Both the position numbers and the translations under genes were made by a program. 64,000 nucleotides of DNA. It comes from Penium margaritaceum. Lineage: Eukaryota > Streptophyta > Zygnematophyceae > Desmidiales > Peniaceae. Where the stretch lies: NCBI GenBank assembly GCA_023375785.1, contig SZWC01007348.1:31706-95705 (forward strand), read 5' to 3'. Below are positions 26,830 to 36,375 of the stretch, piece by piece; position 1 is the first letter of the stretch, and each line of letters begins with the position of its first letter. A model generated the notes under the pieces. It saw only the letters and a list, made by a program, of their open reading frames with translations, made no database searches and was not told the DNA's origin.

Positions 26830-26833
26830 CCTC

Positions 26834-26841
26834 AACAATGG
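26834..26841. repeat. Right 8-bp target-site duplication
   Basis: AACAATGG, followed directly by the rest of the satellite monomer (TTTGGGAATACTAC). Confidence 0.75.
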
Positions 26842-27076
26842 TTTGGGAATACTACTTATCAACTAGTAGGCACAAAGACCTTTAATATGTAGTGGCACAA
26901 TGTGGCTACCATGCACAATGACCAACCAAAGTAGGACATGTTTCAGTGACCATAACCAAAGAATTTCATTATGTGTGGTCAACATAGAAAACTCATAACA
27001 CGAGTCACAAATGGTCAGAGGGGGAAACAGTGGTTTGGGGAAGACTAGTTATCAACTAGCAAGTACAAAAACCTTC
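26842..27076 (+). repeat. Continuation of the 191-bp satellite, last ~1.2 monomers
   Basis: It has the same orientation and phase as the main array. It ends at CAAGTACAAAAACCTTC, directly followed by the decamer minisatellite. Confidence 0.92.
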
Positions 27077-29316
27077 GTACAGCTCCAGACAGCTCCGTTT
27101 AGCTCCGTACAACTCTATCCAACTCCGTTTAACTCCGTACAACTCTATACAACTCTGTTAAACTCCATACAACTTGCTACAACTCGCTACAACTCGCAAC
27201 AAGTTTGTGAAACTCCGTAGAAGTTTGTACAACTCTGTATAACTACATACAAGTCCATACAGATCCGTACAACTGCGAAAAACTCTGTACAAAGGGCTAC
27301 AACTCCATTCAACTTTGTACAGCTCTGTACAACTTTGTACAACTCCGTAGAACTCCGTAGAACTCTGTACAACCAAAAACAATTCCTTTCAAATCCATAA
27401 AACTCCGTACAACTATGTATAAATCATTACAACTCCGTACAACTCCGTACATCTCCATACAACTCTATACAACTCTGTCCAGCTTTGTACAACTTTGTAC
27501 AACTCCGTAAGATTTGCTACAACTCAATACAACTCCGTACAACTTTGTTCAACCACGTACAACTCGGTACAACTGTGTACAACCCCGTACATCTCTGTAA
27601 AACTCTATACAGCTATGTGCACATCCGCACAACCCGTACAACTCCATGTGATGTGCTATATCTTCGTACAACTCCATGTTTTTTCATTCAATTCCATACA
27701 ACTCTGTATAGCTTCGCATAACTCGTTACAACTCTGTACAACTCCATACAACTTGCTACATTTACGTACAACTCTGTACAACTTTGTACATCTCTGTACA
27801 GCTCTGTACAACTCTCTACAACTCCGTTAAACTCTGTACACTCCGTACAACTATTTACAACTCTGTACAACTCAGTTCAACTCCATCCAATTCTCTAAAA
27901 CTCCGTACAACTCTGTAAAACCTCATACAACTTGCTACAACTTGCTACAAATCGCTACAAATCCGTAAAAATCCATACAATTATGTGGAAATCCATGCAA
28001 CTCCGTACAACTAGGTACATCTCCTTACAACTCTACACAACTCCGTTAAACTCTGCAAACTTTTGTAGAACTGTGTACAACCCCATACAGCTCTGTAAAA
28101 AATTGTACAAATTGCTACAACTCTGTATAACTTTTCATAACTCTGTACAACTCTGTGCAACCCCGTGTAACCTCGTACATCTCCAGACAACTTCGTACAA
28201 CTCAGTAAAACTCTGTAGAACTCCAAACAACTGTGTACAACTCTGTACAAATCGCTACAAATCTATACAACTCTGTACAACACCGTACACCTCCTTACAT
28301 CTCCGTACAATCATGTACAACTCCATAAAACTCTGTACAAGACTATGCAACTCTGTACGGCTCCGTAAACCTCCGTACAACACCATAAAACTCCATGAAA
28401 CTCTGTACAACCCTGTATAATTCCCTAGAACTCCTTACGACTCCGCACAGCTCCGTACATCTCCGTTCAACACCATACAACTTCGTACAACTCTGTACAA
28501 CTCAATAAATCTCCGTAGAGTTTTTTTCAACTCTAGATAACTTCTTTCTAATTACTACAACTCCATACACCTGCGTACAACGTTGTACAACTCCATACAA
28601 TTCCTGACAACTGTTTTCACCCCCGTACAATTAAGTAAAACTCTGAACAACTTTGTACAACTCCGTACAACTCACTACAAATCCTTATAGCTCTGTACAA
28701 CTCTGTACAACTCCTTACAACACCACACAACTCCGTACAACCCCGTACAGCTCTCTACAACCCCGAACAACTCTGTACAAATCATTACAACTCTGTACAA
28801 CTCCGTAAATCCTCTTACAACTCCGTTCAACTCCTTACAACTCCGTACAACTCCATATGACATCATACAACTCCATGCTACTCCAAAAATCTTTTGTACA
28901 ACTTGCTACAAATATATTAAACTCTAGAGAACTTTGTAAAAATCCTTACAACTTTGTATAACTCCTACCAACTCCTTACAACTCCCTACAACCTCCTATA
29001 ACTCCCTAAAACTCCATACGAGTGTGTACTATTCCTTGAAACTCCGTACAACTTCGCACAACTCCATACAACTTCATGAAACTCCATACAGCTCCATTCA
29101 ACTCCATAAAGCTCTGTACAACTCCGTACAACTATGTTCAACTCTGTACAACTCTATAAAACTCTGTACAACTTTTTACAGCACTGTTCAGCTCCGTACA
29201 GCTCCACATATCTCCATAAAACTCCATGAATCTCCGAACAACACCATACAACTCTGTACAACTTTATACAATTTGCTAGGGATCTGTACAACTCCGTACA
29301 ACTCCGTATAGCTCTA
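27077..29316 (+). repeat. Decamer minisatellite (TACAACTCYG)n, about 220 copies
   Basis: The unit is TACAACTCCG or TACAACTCTG with scattered substitutions and a few 9- or 11-base units. As 10 bases are one more than a multiple of three, each frame reads the unit in all three phases and gives a ten-residue period (YNSVQLCTTL-like on the plus strand, LYRVVQSCTE-like on the minus strand). This explains the open frames of up to 162 codons (for example 27932-28420). No start context, splice site or non-repeat domain supports a gene. The right edge abuts a truncated copia RT. Confidence 0.95.
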
Positions 29317-29321
29317 TATGG

Positions 29322-29790
29322 GCCACGAACCTTCTCACTTGACCCACAGCATAGAAGATGTCTGGATGAGTACCTACCATGGCATACATGATGCAACCCA
29401 TGGCAGAATAGTAGGGCATGTCTTGCATCTCCCTTCGTTCTGCTTCATTGCTTGGCAATATGGAGGCATTCAGCTTTGCATCGGTCGTCATTGGGGTGCC
29501 AACAAGTTTTCAATCTTCCATGTGATAGCGCTTTAGTACCTCACCGATGTATTTGGTTTGGTTGAGTTTGATGGTGCCTGCTGCTCGGTTGCGGTGGATG
29601 GCGATCCTGAGGTAGTACTTGAGAGGACCCATGTCCTTCATTTTGAACCTTTTGCTGAGGTCAGACTTCAGCTCATCCAGCAGCTCGATGGAAGACGAGC
29701 AAATGATTAGATCATCCACATACACTGTAATGAGCATCAGCCCTCTCCCATCATTGCGCACGTACATGCTCCGGTCATTCTGGCAATGCG
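29322..29790 (-). pseudogene. Copia reverse transcriptase, C-terminal half
   Basis: The frame runs from about 29790 through VYVDDLIICSSS (catalytic YVDD present), the SKRFKMKDMGPLKYYL block and TKYIGEVLKRY to MGCIMYAMVGTHPDIFYAVG. A single in-frame TGA at 29512-29510 lies where copia RTs normally have the Cys/Lys of the 'PVSTPM' segment. The first RT half is absent and RNaseH is lost, so it is dead. The frame differs from that of the adjoining gag. Confidence 0.85.
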
Positions 29791-30534
29791 CGAGGGAGAG
29801 ACACAGTATCCAGCCTTGCCACAGTTGTGACAGTTGCCGGGCTTCTTGGAACTCTTCGCATCACCATTGCCTTTCCCTCCACTGCCACCGATTCCGTTGT
29901 TTCCTTGACTGGAGCGAGATCTTGCACCTTGTCCACCAAAGCAAGAGGCATAGGCTGAAGTGTTTGCCTCACTACCACTGCGTCGCATGGACTCGTTGCA
30001 GATGTGTTCGGTGATAGTCTCATACGTCAGATCTACCTCCTTCCAACTGCAAAACATGGTGATCACGGAACCCCAGCATTCCGGTAGTGCCAGCAGAAGG
30101 ATCATGGCACGCATGTTGGAGTCAAAATTCCATTCCATTTGATGGACCTCTTGCAACACGTTGTCAAACGAATTCAGAAATGCGGGTATCGATTCTCCTC
30201 CGCTCACCCTCATCATCAATCTTTGGAAGATGACGAGCCGGTTTGCTAGGGTGTTTGATTGATGTACTCGTGAGAGGTTTGCGCAGGCCTCGGCAGCCAA
30301 TGTGCATCCTGTGATGTGGGAGTATTGATTCTCGTTGATCGATGCCACAAGTATGGAGAGAGCCATGTTGTTCTTCATCGTCCATGCTCAGAGGTTACCC
30401 GCATGCGTAGTCAATGTCACATCGGCAGGTGCTGTCTTGGTCCCTTTCATGATGTCGAGGTAGTCACGCAAATTCATAGCAATCTCAAACTGCCATTTCC
30501 ACAAGGGAAAACCTGTCCCCATGAGTTTTGACAT
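29791..30534 (-). pseudogene. gag: Copia Gag with zinc knuckle, fused next to RT
   Basis: It starts at ATG 30534-30532 (MSKLMGTGFPLWKWQFEIAM), the usual N-terminal signature of plant copia Gag (G..FPLWK.QFEIAM). An in-frame TGA occurs after 48 codons (30390-30388); the same frame then continues with AWTMKNNMALSILVASI and the LANRLVIFQRLMMRVSGGES capsid region. Near the end is a nucleocapsid knuckle CHNCGKAGYCVS, in which the expected His is Tyr. After it the sequence passes directly into RT in another frame. Gag forms the virus-like particle and packages the RNA; this copy is disrupted. Confidence 0.85.
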
Positions 30535-30610
30535 ACCCGCCTCGAGGCGGGCTTGTGTCGGATCCGTTCTTTTTTGCGGTTGCTCCTTTTCTCTGCTTTG
30601 CTGCTACTCT

Positions 30611-30626
30611 GCTTCGTTGATACCGA
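30611..30626 (-). promoter_or_regulatory. Degenerate primer-binding-site-like sequence of element A
   Basis: The minus strand reads CGGTATCAACGAAGC about 80 bases upstream of the gag start. It resembles TGGTATCAGAGC (initiator-Met tRNA) with changes. A 5' LTR would have to lie to its right, but I could not delimit one. Confidence 0.3.
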
Positions 30627-30640
30627 TGAAGCTGATGAGG

Positions 30641-31651
30641 CTATTGACTGCGACCATTGTAAAAGGTCCAGTTGGTTCCATTCCATAACCCTCATGCCGA
30701 TGATCGCCTAAGGTGAAGGTGCCGTCGTGAAAAAAAAACAGACTCGGGGTCGTACCACCTTCTAAAGGGGTAGAACTTTATCTCTTTGGGGCTCGAGGGT
30801 CTTTTCCAACACGGACGGAGCTATTCCTTGTCCCCTAGTCTGCCATGTGCACGCACCCTACCTGAAGAAGCCAATAGAGTCGATTGAGAAGATGGAGCCG
30901 TCCGATGTTCGTGTCCCTGTTGTACCTGTGTGCCCTGCAAGACCACGCGTGAGTTGGTCTTGGAAGCATGCCTTAGAACCAGAAGTGTGGGCCCAGAATC
31001 CTTTTTCAGTGTGCCGGATAGCAATGGTCTAGAAAATGTGTCCCGACATGGGAGGCCGCCAACTGCTCTTGGTATTTCAACCAAGATAACATATCACCCT
31101 CAAACGAGGGATCCACCTTTTAGGTTCGTTCAGTTTGCAACCTCACAAAGTCCGCATGTAGGTCTTTAGTGTCTATCCTTGGTTGGACACTCTGTGAGGA
31201 GTCTCAAAGGCAAGAATTGTAAATGGATGCATGCAGGGTACATGCTTTTGTACTTGCAGAGCTTTGCTAATGCTTCTGTTTGTAGTGGCTCCACAGGAGC
31301 CAACCTCAGCCAACATTTCTAATTGGCGTGTCCAAATACCGCCAAGTGTCATCCTCAAGGCAGGTTCTAGTAAGCTTCCTCGAAGCTTCTATTTCCATTC
31401 TGGGCCACAAAGAAAAATACGGCCGTCGAGGGTTTGAGCCCATGAGCTCCGGCGCCTGTCCCAACTAGGCCACAAAGTTTTGCTTCCAATGATGATGTCC
31501 AGGGGACATACCCATTATGGGCAGTGCATTCTTGGCCTATCTCACAACGGACCAAGGGAACATACTCCATAGAGCAGTGCATGCCTTGTCTTTCCGTGCA
31601 ACCAGCCAACTAGTCAGCTAGCCAGTGGGCAAAGTGCAGACCATTCAACAA
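30641..31651. other. No gene recognised; possible remains of an LTR
   Basis: About 1 kb of mixed-composition sequence. By position it could hold the 5' LTR of element A, but no TG...CA ends or duplicate copy are present in the window. Open frames up to 87 codons are neither conserved-looking nor recognisable. The only suggestive signal is the tRNA-like promoter pair listed separately. Confidence 0.4.
31418..31475 (-). other. tRNA-like A and B boxes (possible SINE head or tRNA relic)
   Basis: On the minus strand TGGCCTAGTTGGGA (31472-31459) fits an RNA polymerase III A box, and GGGCTCAAACCC (31441-31430) fits a B box. The spacing of about 18 bases between them is shorter than in a normal tRNA. 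No acceptor stem can be drawn, so it is not a functional tRNA gene. A degraded tRNA-derived SINE is possible. Confidence 0.25.
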
Positions 31652-31870
31652 TTGTGTATGGTAGCCACACCGTGCCACTACTTATTGAAGGTGTTTTTAC
31701 TTACTAGTCAACAAATAGTATTCCCAAACCATTATTTCCCCCTCTCTTTATTTGTAACTCGTATCATGTGTTGTCAACGCTGACCACCCATAGTGATATT
31801 CTTTGGTCATGGTCACCGACATGCCTTCTTTGGTTGGTCATTGTGCGTGGTAGCCACACCGTGCCACTAT
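31652..31870 (-). repeat. 191-bp satellite, ~1.15 monomers in inverted orientation
   Basis: On the minus strand it contains the full monomer order (GGCACGGTGTGGCTACCA, the GACCATGACCAAAG block, TTTGGGAATACTATT). It lies 4.6 kb from the nearest forward copy. It is fused at ~31870 to the truncated 5' end of copia F, and an open frame beginning at 31793 reads through the joint. Confidence 0.9.
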
Positions 31871-31871
31871 T

Positions 31872-34334
31872 TGACAGGCAGGCGTGCTGATCTTCGCCCG
31901 ACTCATGTGTGGGGTTGTCTTGCCTCAGTGTGGCTTCTCGCTGAACAACGGGATGGTAAGCTTTTCCCCGATGGTCATTTGTGGGTCTTCCTTCGTGTCT
32001 CCTTGTTCTCCAAAGCTTGGCATTTCTGGGATCCTTCTCGCTATCGTGTCATTGAGTCCCGTGATGCGCTTTTATTTGAGCACTTGTTTGAACGTGATGT
32101 CCCACGCTTTGGGGGCGAGTCCCTCCCTCCGCCTTCTTGGGGTGGGGGTGGCACTCCTCCCTCTTGGGCTTCTGTTCTCCCCTCGGTGCAACCATCAACA
32201 CCCTCTACCTCCTCCGAACCCTCTACCTCCTCTGAGCCCTTGGATCCCTCTGCCTTCCTTGAGCTTGAGCCCTCTGTCGCCTATGAGCCCTTGACTTCCT
32301 TTGAGCCTTCAGTCTCCTCTGAGCCCTCTGCCCCCTTTGAACCCTCCTTCTCCTGAAAACCCTCCTCTCCCTATGCGCCTCAGGCTCTCTTTGAGCCCTC
32401 TGCCACTTTTGTTGCACCTTCCCCCTCTGTACACCCAGGCTCTGGCTCCCCTGCAGTTTCATCACCGCCATCTGTGTGTGTCCAAGCTGTTCCTCCTATC
32501 TCACCCTACACACACGGTGGTGGCCTCAGGGCACTTCCGTCTCACTCTCATCAGGTTGTCTCTGGTGACCCTAGCCTCCATGCTCTTCGACTTTCAACAT
32601 CTGCATTACCCACGTCGGTCTCTGTGGTGCATCCTAGTACTACCCTTGGCTATTCCCTCATTGAACAGGAGTTCTGTTCAGCCATTTCCTTATTTGTGGT
32701 CAGGTATGTTGCCTCCTTCTTTGCTACTCCTGGTCTCTCTCCCCTTCCACCTGAACCTCTAATTGTGCAGGCTGCTTGCACAGCAACTGATTCCCCTCTA
32801 TGGGAGCAAGCTATGAAAGCCGAACTTGACGCGTTGTCTGAGCACGGAGCATACGAGCTTGTGGATCTTCCAACGGGCCGCAAAGCTATTGCAACCAATT
32901 GGATGTACTGCTGCAAGCTGAACCTTGACAACACTGTTGAACGGTACAAGGCGCGACTCACGGAAAAAGGGTTTTCTCAAGTCCCTGGGGTGGACTTTGA
33001 CGAGACATTTGCCCCAGTTGGTCGTAACACCATTGCCTGCGCACTGCTCAGCCTGGTTGCCTAGCATGACTAGGAACTAGAACAAATGGATGTCAACAAT
33101 GACATCCACCTGTATGGAAAACTTGACAAGGAAATCTACATGGTGCAGCCACTTGGTTTCTCATATGGAATGAATTAAGTGTGGCGCCTGTGCAAGGCTC
33201 TCTATGGCCTACAACAGTTCTTACGCTGCTGGAACCAAGAGATCACAGCAGCCCTGGGAAAGGGAGGCTTCCAGAGAAGCACTATGGACCCCGCCCTGTT
33301 TCTCAGTGCTCCCACCAAACCACTCATTGCCATCCTTGTCGATGTGGATGATCTCCTCATTGCGTCTCCAGACGTCACCTCTGTCAAAGCTGCCAAGTTT
33401 CTTCTTCATGAAGCATACAAGATGAAGGACCTTGGTCAAGCCCGTGTCTTCTTGGGTATGGACCTAGAGCGCAATCACACACGTTGTAACCTACATGTTC
33501 ACCAAGCTGCATATGTCCGCAGCTTGGAGGAGCGCTTTGGAACACTTCTTTCTTCCGTCCCTACAGCATCTACACCTATGACTCCAACCGGTCAATCATG
33601 GTCAACCCTCTTTTACTACCATCAAAAGTCCTTAGAACCATCCAAATTGGGGGAGACGGTTGATGTAACAGACTACCTTGGGTCATTGGCACCCTGATGT
33701 ATCTTGCTACCACCATGCGTGCTGATGTTGCCTTTGCTGCAAATTCTCTGTCTCATTTCTCTCAGTGTCCCCGTGCGCGTCATCTTGAGGCTGCGTTGCA
33801 GGTAGTGCGATATGCACTATCCACGCCTTGCATCGGATTGTACTTTTGGGCACAATCCTCAGTCTTGGTTGACGGCTTCACTGACCGTGACTGGGCACAT
33901 GATTGTGATGCACGCAGCAGAACAGGATGCATCTTCATGGTTGTTGGGACTGCAGTCTCCTGGAAAAGCAGAAACAAGGATGTGTTGCCTGTAGCACTAC
34001 TACGTATGTGGCCCTTGGCGCAGGCACGTGTGAGGCTGTCTGGCTGTGTCGTGTGCTGCAGCAAGTGCATGTACCTATCCGTTGTATCACCCTGTGTTGT
34101 GACAATCAAAGCAGTAAGGACATTACAGAAAACAGTGGCAGGCATCACTCCCGCACCAAGCACATCAACGTGGACCGTCAATTTGTTTGCGACTGCATTG
34201 TTGCTGGCATTGTCCGAATTGCTTGGGTGGACACACCGTCTCAGAGAGCTGACTTTCCACCAAAGCCCTCAGCCACAATGTTTTCAAGTGTTCTTAATGC
34301 TGTTGGTCTCATCTATCCGTATGACCCAGTTTGA
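31872..34334 (+). pseudogene. pol: Copia Pol C-terminal part: integrase tail, linker, RT, RNaseH
   Basis: In order: the integrase tail RADLRPTHVWGCLASVW and SKAWHFWDPSRYRVIESRD (to ~32090); a Pro/Ser/Glu linker with EPSxxSEPS repeats (32180-32470); an RT with YELVDLPTGRKAIATNW and GFSQVPGVDFDETFAPVGR, VDVDDLLIASPD in place of YVDD, and YKMKDLGQARVFLGMDLE; then RNaseH with VDGFTDRDWA and CCDNQSSKDI. RT stops: TAG 33062-33064 and TAG 33071-33073 stand where relatives read Q and W in QHDWEL, and a TAA lies near 33177. Frameshifts fall near 33690 and 33940. Not functional. Confidence 0.88.
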
Positions 34335-34423
34335 AGGTGCATGGTGGTTGCCCGTCTCTGTTTCCCTCTCACCTTGATGAGTGTGCTGTGTCCCCATGTG
34401 TGTGCATTGTTTTGCCTATGGGG

Positions 34424-34433
34424 CATGGGGAAG
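34424..34433 (+). promoter_or_regulatory. Polypurine tract of element F
   Basis: CATGGGGAAG immediately precedes TGTTG of the LTR. The same CATGGGGRR tract is found before the 3' LTRs of B, C, D and E; it primes plus-strand DNA synthesis. Confidence 0.7.
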
Positions 34434-35271
34434 TGTTGAAGTTTTGTTGGCCACTCACATCTCTATGCCCTCTTGTCTCACTCTCCATGGTACACACATG
34501 TGAACCGGGCTCGGTGTGCTAGCCTCAACCGGATGGTGGAGGCACCAACCGGTGGCAACGGCGACCAAGGGGAGGCCGGTGCACACCAACCCGGCGTTGC
34601 GGAAGTGTAGGGCTGTCTTGGGGGAGCACGGAAACACGTGTGACACAGTGGGAGTAAACTGTACTTGTTATTCCAGTGTCAACATACAAGACTATATGTA
34701 CATGATGACACATCCTAGGCGACCCGAGGTCGCCGAGCCGTGCGTGGCTCCGTATGGACCTGGGATAAGCGTTATTGCTCCAGAATCACGTAACTCATCT
34801 TCCCAGCTTTCCAACGCACCAAGAATCGCATCATTCCGTGGAGGAACGGCCGAGATATGGTCATTTCCGTGAACCACGATAATCTGCCGCTGGCAGCACC
34901 ACTAGCGGTGGTGACGGCCGCCCGAAGCGCCCTTGCTGGTAATAACACATCGGGGCGCCATTCCGAAGCGCCCTTGGCCCTCAATGATCCTTGACTCATT
35001 GACTATCCGGGCCCCAAGGGGCGCTTCGGCCTTGTTGGGTCTTCCGAGGGTCGAGCCTTGGTCCTTGGGGATGAATTCCCGTCATCTGTTTTCCCCTCGG
35101 CCGGTCCAACCTTCGGCCGGGCGTAACTTCCTCAACTCTTGATGGATCGACCTCGTTCTTGGGTCGATCTTGCACGGTTTTTCCTGTATATTCCAAATCC
35201 ACAGTCAGATTATACATTCAAGGAAGCCTCAAGCCGTGATCAGTGCCGTTGGCACTGCCCGGATTACAACA
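34434..35271 (+). repeat. 3' LTR of element F (right end tentative)
   Basis: It starts TGTTG right after the polypurine tract. The best matching end is CAACA at 35267-35271, giving a 5-bp inverted terminal match and a length of 838 bases. With only one copy present the right end cannot be confirmed. Open frames in it are not recognisable. Confidence 0.5.
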
Positions 35272-35416
35272 CATGTACAGATTGAATGACAATGGCCTCA
35301 TCTGGGGAGACGTCAGACACTTGATTCTAAGAAAAGCTTACCGCATCCATGGCGCCTCTTGCTTCCTAGCTCTCACCCACCCACGTGGCATGCTTGCCTA
35401 GCTAGGAAGCTGCCTG
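35272..35416. other. Unassigned spacer left of element B
   Basis: About 145 bases with no gene or clear repeat. It could be further LTR of F, or host DNA. The last five bases (GCCTG) are the possible target duplication of element B. Confidence 0.4.
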
Positions 35417-36268
35417 AGCTGGAAAACATAGGCAGTAGGTTGGGGCAGCAGCGTTGTTGATGCAGCGTGTGGGCTTCCACGCTCATTGCTTAAGTCAGCT
35501 GCCCCCTCAGTCTGCTGCTCTAGAGTCTAAGTTTGGAAGCTCTCGGTTTGTTACTCAGAAACACGCGTGCCAGTGTTAGCGCCAGAAAGCAGCTGAAAAC
35601 TGAAAGAGACTGATTAGAAATGAAGAATGAGAAACAATGGGAGACCCCTCCAAGTTCTAGCTCCCCCCACTAGCATAGAACTTGTTACTCAGCTAACCAG
35701 CCAATCAGAAAATAGTCCTAGACCTATTTTCTCGCACGCAGGGTTTTCTCAGTAAGCCCTGCCAGATGCCCGACAGCCCAAAACCCGGGCGTCGTCCGTT
35801 TTGCCTGAAAACTGGACCATACCATAACATCGATGCTGCAAATGCAGTCGTGCGGTCAGAATCAGCTAGAAAAATAGTAGTAAAGAGTCATGGTTACTCG
35901 AACCCGGGCAGTGCCTACAACAGTCAGTGACGCCAAGCAGGGCCACACAGCAGGAGACATGGACCCTAGGCATAGCATGACGATGCAGATGCAATGCCAC
36001 TACCAGAAACAGAGCTGGGTGCATGAAAACTGCATCTGCAGTGGCCGTGACCGCTGGCCGCTCGACCGCAAAAGAGGCCTGCCGATGGAGATGAGCAAAT
36101 CGCCGGAGGGAGGAGGCTCCAGCGAACGATGCGTGGGCCTTAGCGCGCGTCGGCTCCACCGAGTGACACTCCAACAGCGTCGAGTCTCACCGTCAGTCAT
36201 CTGCACGCCGATGTACACAAGCCAAGAGATCATAATAGAGTACAATGAGAGATGCACGAAAACCAACA
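35417..36268 (-). repeat. 3' LTR of element B
   Basis: 852 bases, homologous over its full length to 43522-44373. On the minus strand it starts TGTTGG and ends in TTTTCCAGCT. The terminal inverted repeat is only partly kept (TGTTGG against CCAGCT). Confidence 0.9.
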
Positions 36269-36278
36269 TTCCCCCATG
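36269..36278 (-). promoter_or_regulatory. Polypurine tract of element B
   Basis: The minus strand reads CATGGGGGAA directly before the TGTTGG of the 3' LTR. Confidence 0.8.
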
Positions 36279-36375
36279 ACTCACAGGCGGAGTGCACATG
36301 TACGGGCAGAGACACAGTCAATGACTAGACTCCCCCAGGCCACGCAGAGATGCAAGCAGGGACAAAGAGAGACAA

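Larger units (their letters stand above)
23196..26833. mobile_element. 3.6-kb insertion with 8-bp target duplication (DNA-transposon-like, foldback interior)
   Basis: The satellite stops at 23195 and resumes at 26834 in exactly the same monomer phase, except that AACAATGG is present on both sides. This is what an 8-bp target-site duplication leaves. Four bases inside each edge lie matching inverted repeats, TATTGTTAATCA (23200-23211) and TATGGTTAATCA read inward from the right (26818-26829), 11 of 12 identical. Eight-base duplications are typical of hAT-type (and some other) cut-and-paste transposons. The interior is two AT-rich unique flanks (23196-23559 and ~26471-26833) around a tandem array of foldback units. 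No complete transposase is visible, so it is either non-autonomous or codes for something I cannot recognise. Confidence 0.7.
29317..30640 (-). mobile_element. Copia element A, internally deleted and 3'-truncated
   Basis: It reads right to left: a tRNA-primer-like site, gag, then directly the second half of RT. About half of pol (protease, integrase, first half of RT) is missing. The 3' end is cut off by the decamer array in the C-terminal part of the RT domain. Its RT is of the general plant copia type (VYVDDLI, MGCIMYAMVGTHPDI) and clearly different from the RT shared by B, D, E and F, so it belongs to another lineage. No LTR could be delimited. Confidence 0.75.
31871..35271 (+). mobile_element. 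Copia element F, 5'-truncated, with 3' LTR
   Basis: It begins inside the integrase C-terminal region right at the satellite joint. It continues through linker, RT and RNaseH to a stop at ~34334, then a polypurine tract (34424-34433) and an LTR. Its 5' LTR, gag, protease and integrase core are not in the window. It has the same pol type as B, D and E. Confidence 0.75.

Noticed and set aside
27485-28420. Open frames of up to 162 codons in the decamer array
   Set aside because: They consist only of the ten-residue translation of the decamer; stops are rare because the unit has none in any phase.
30605-30630. GGTATCAACGAAGCAGAG resembles a common cDNA-synthesis adaptor
   Set aside because: It differs from such adaptors and sits where a tRNA-primer site is expected, upstream of a copia gag. 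Contamination is unlikely.
31418-31475. A functional tRNA gene
   Set aside because: The A and B boxes are too close, and no acceptor or anticodon stem can be drawn; kept only as a possible SINE relic.
34434-35271. Open frames of up to 118 codons in the 3' LTR of F
   Set aside because: They are short, overlap on both strands, match no family I know, and lie within an LTR.
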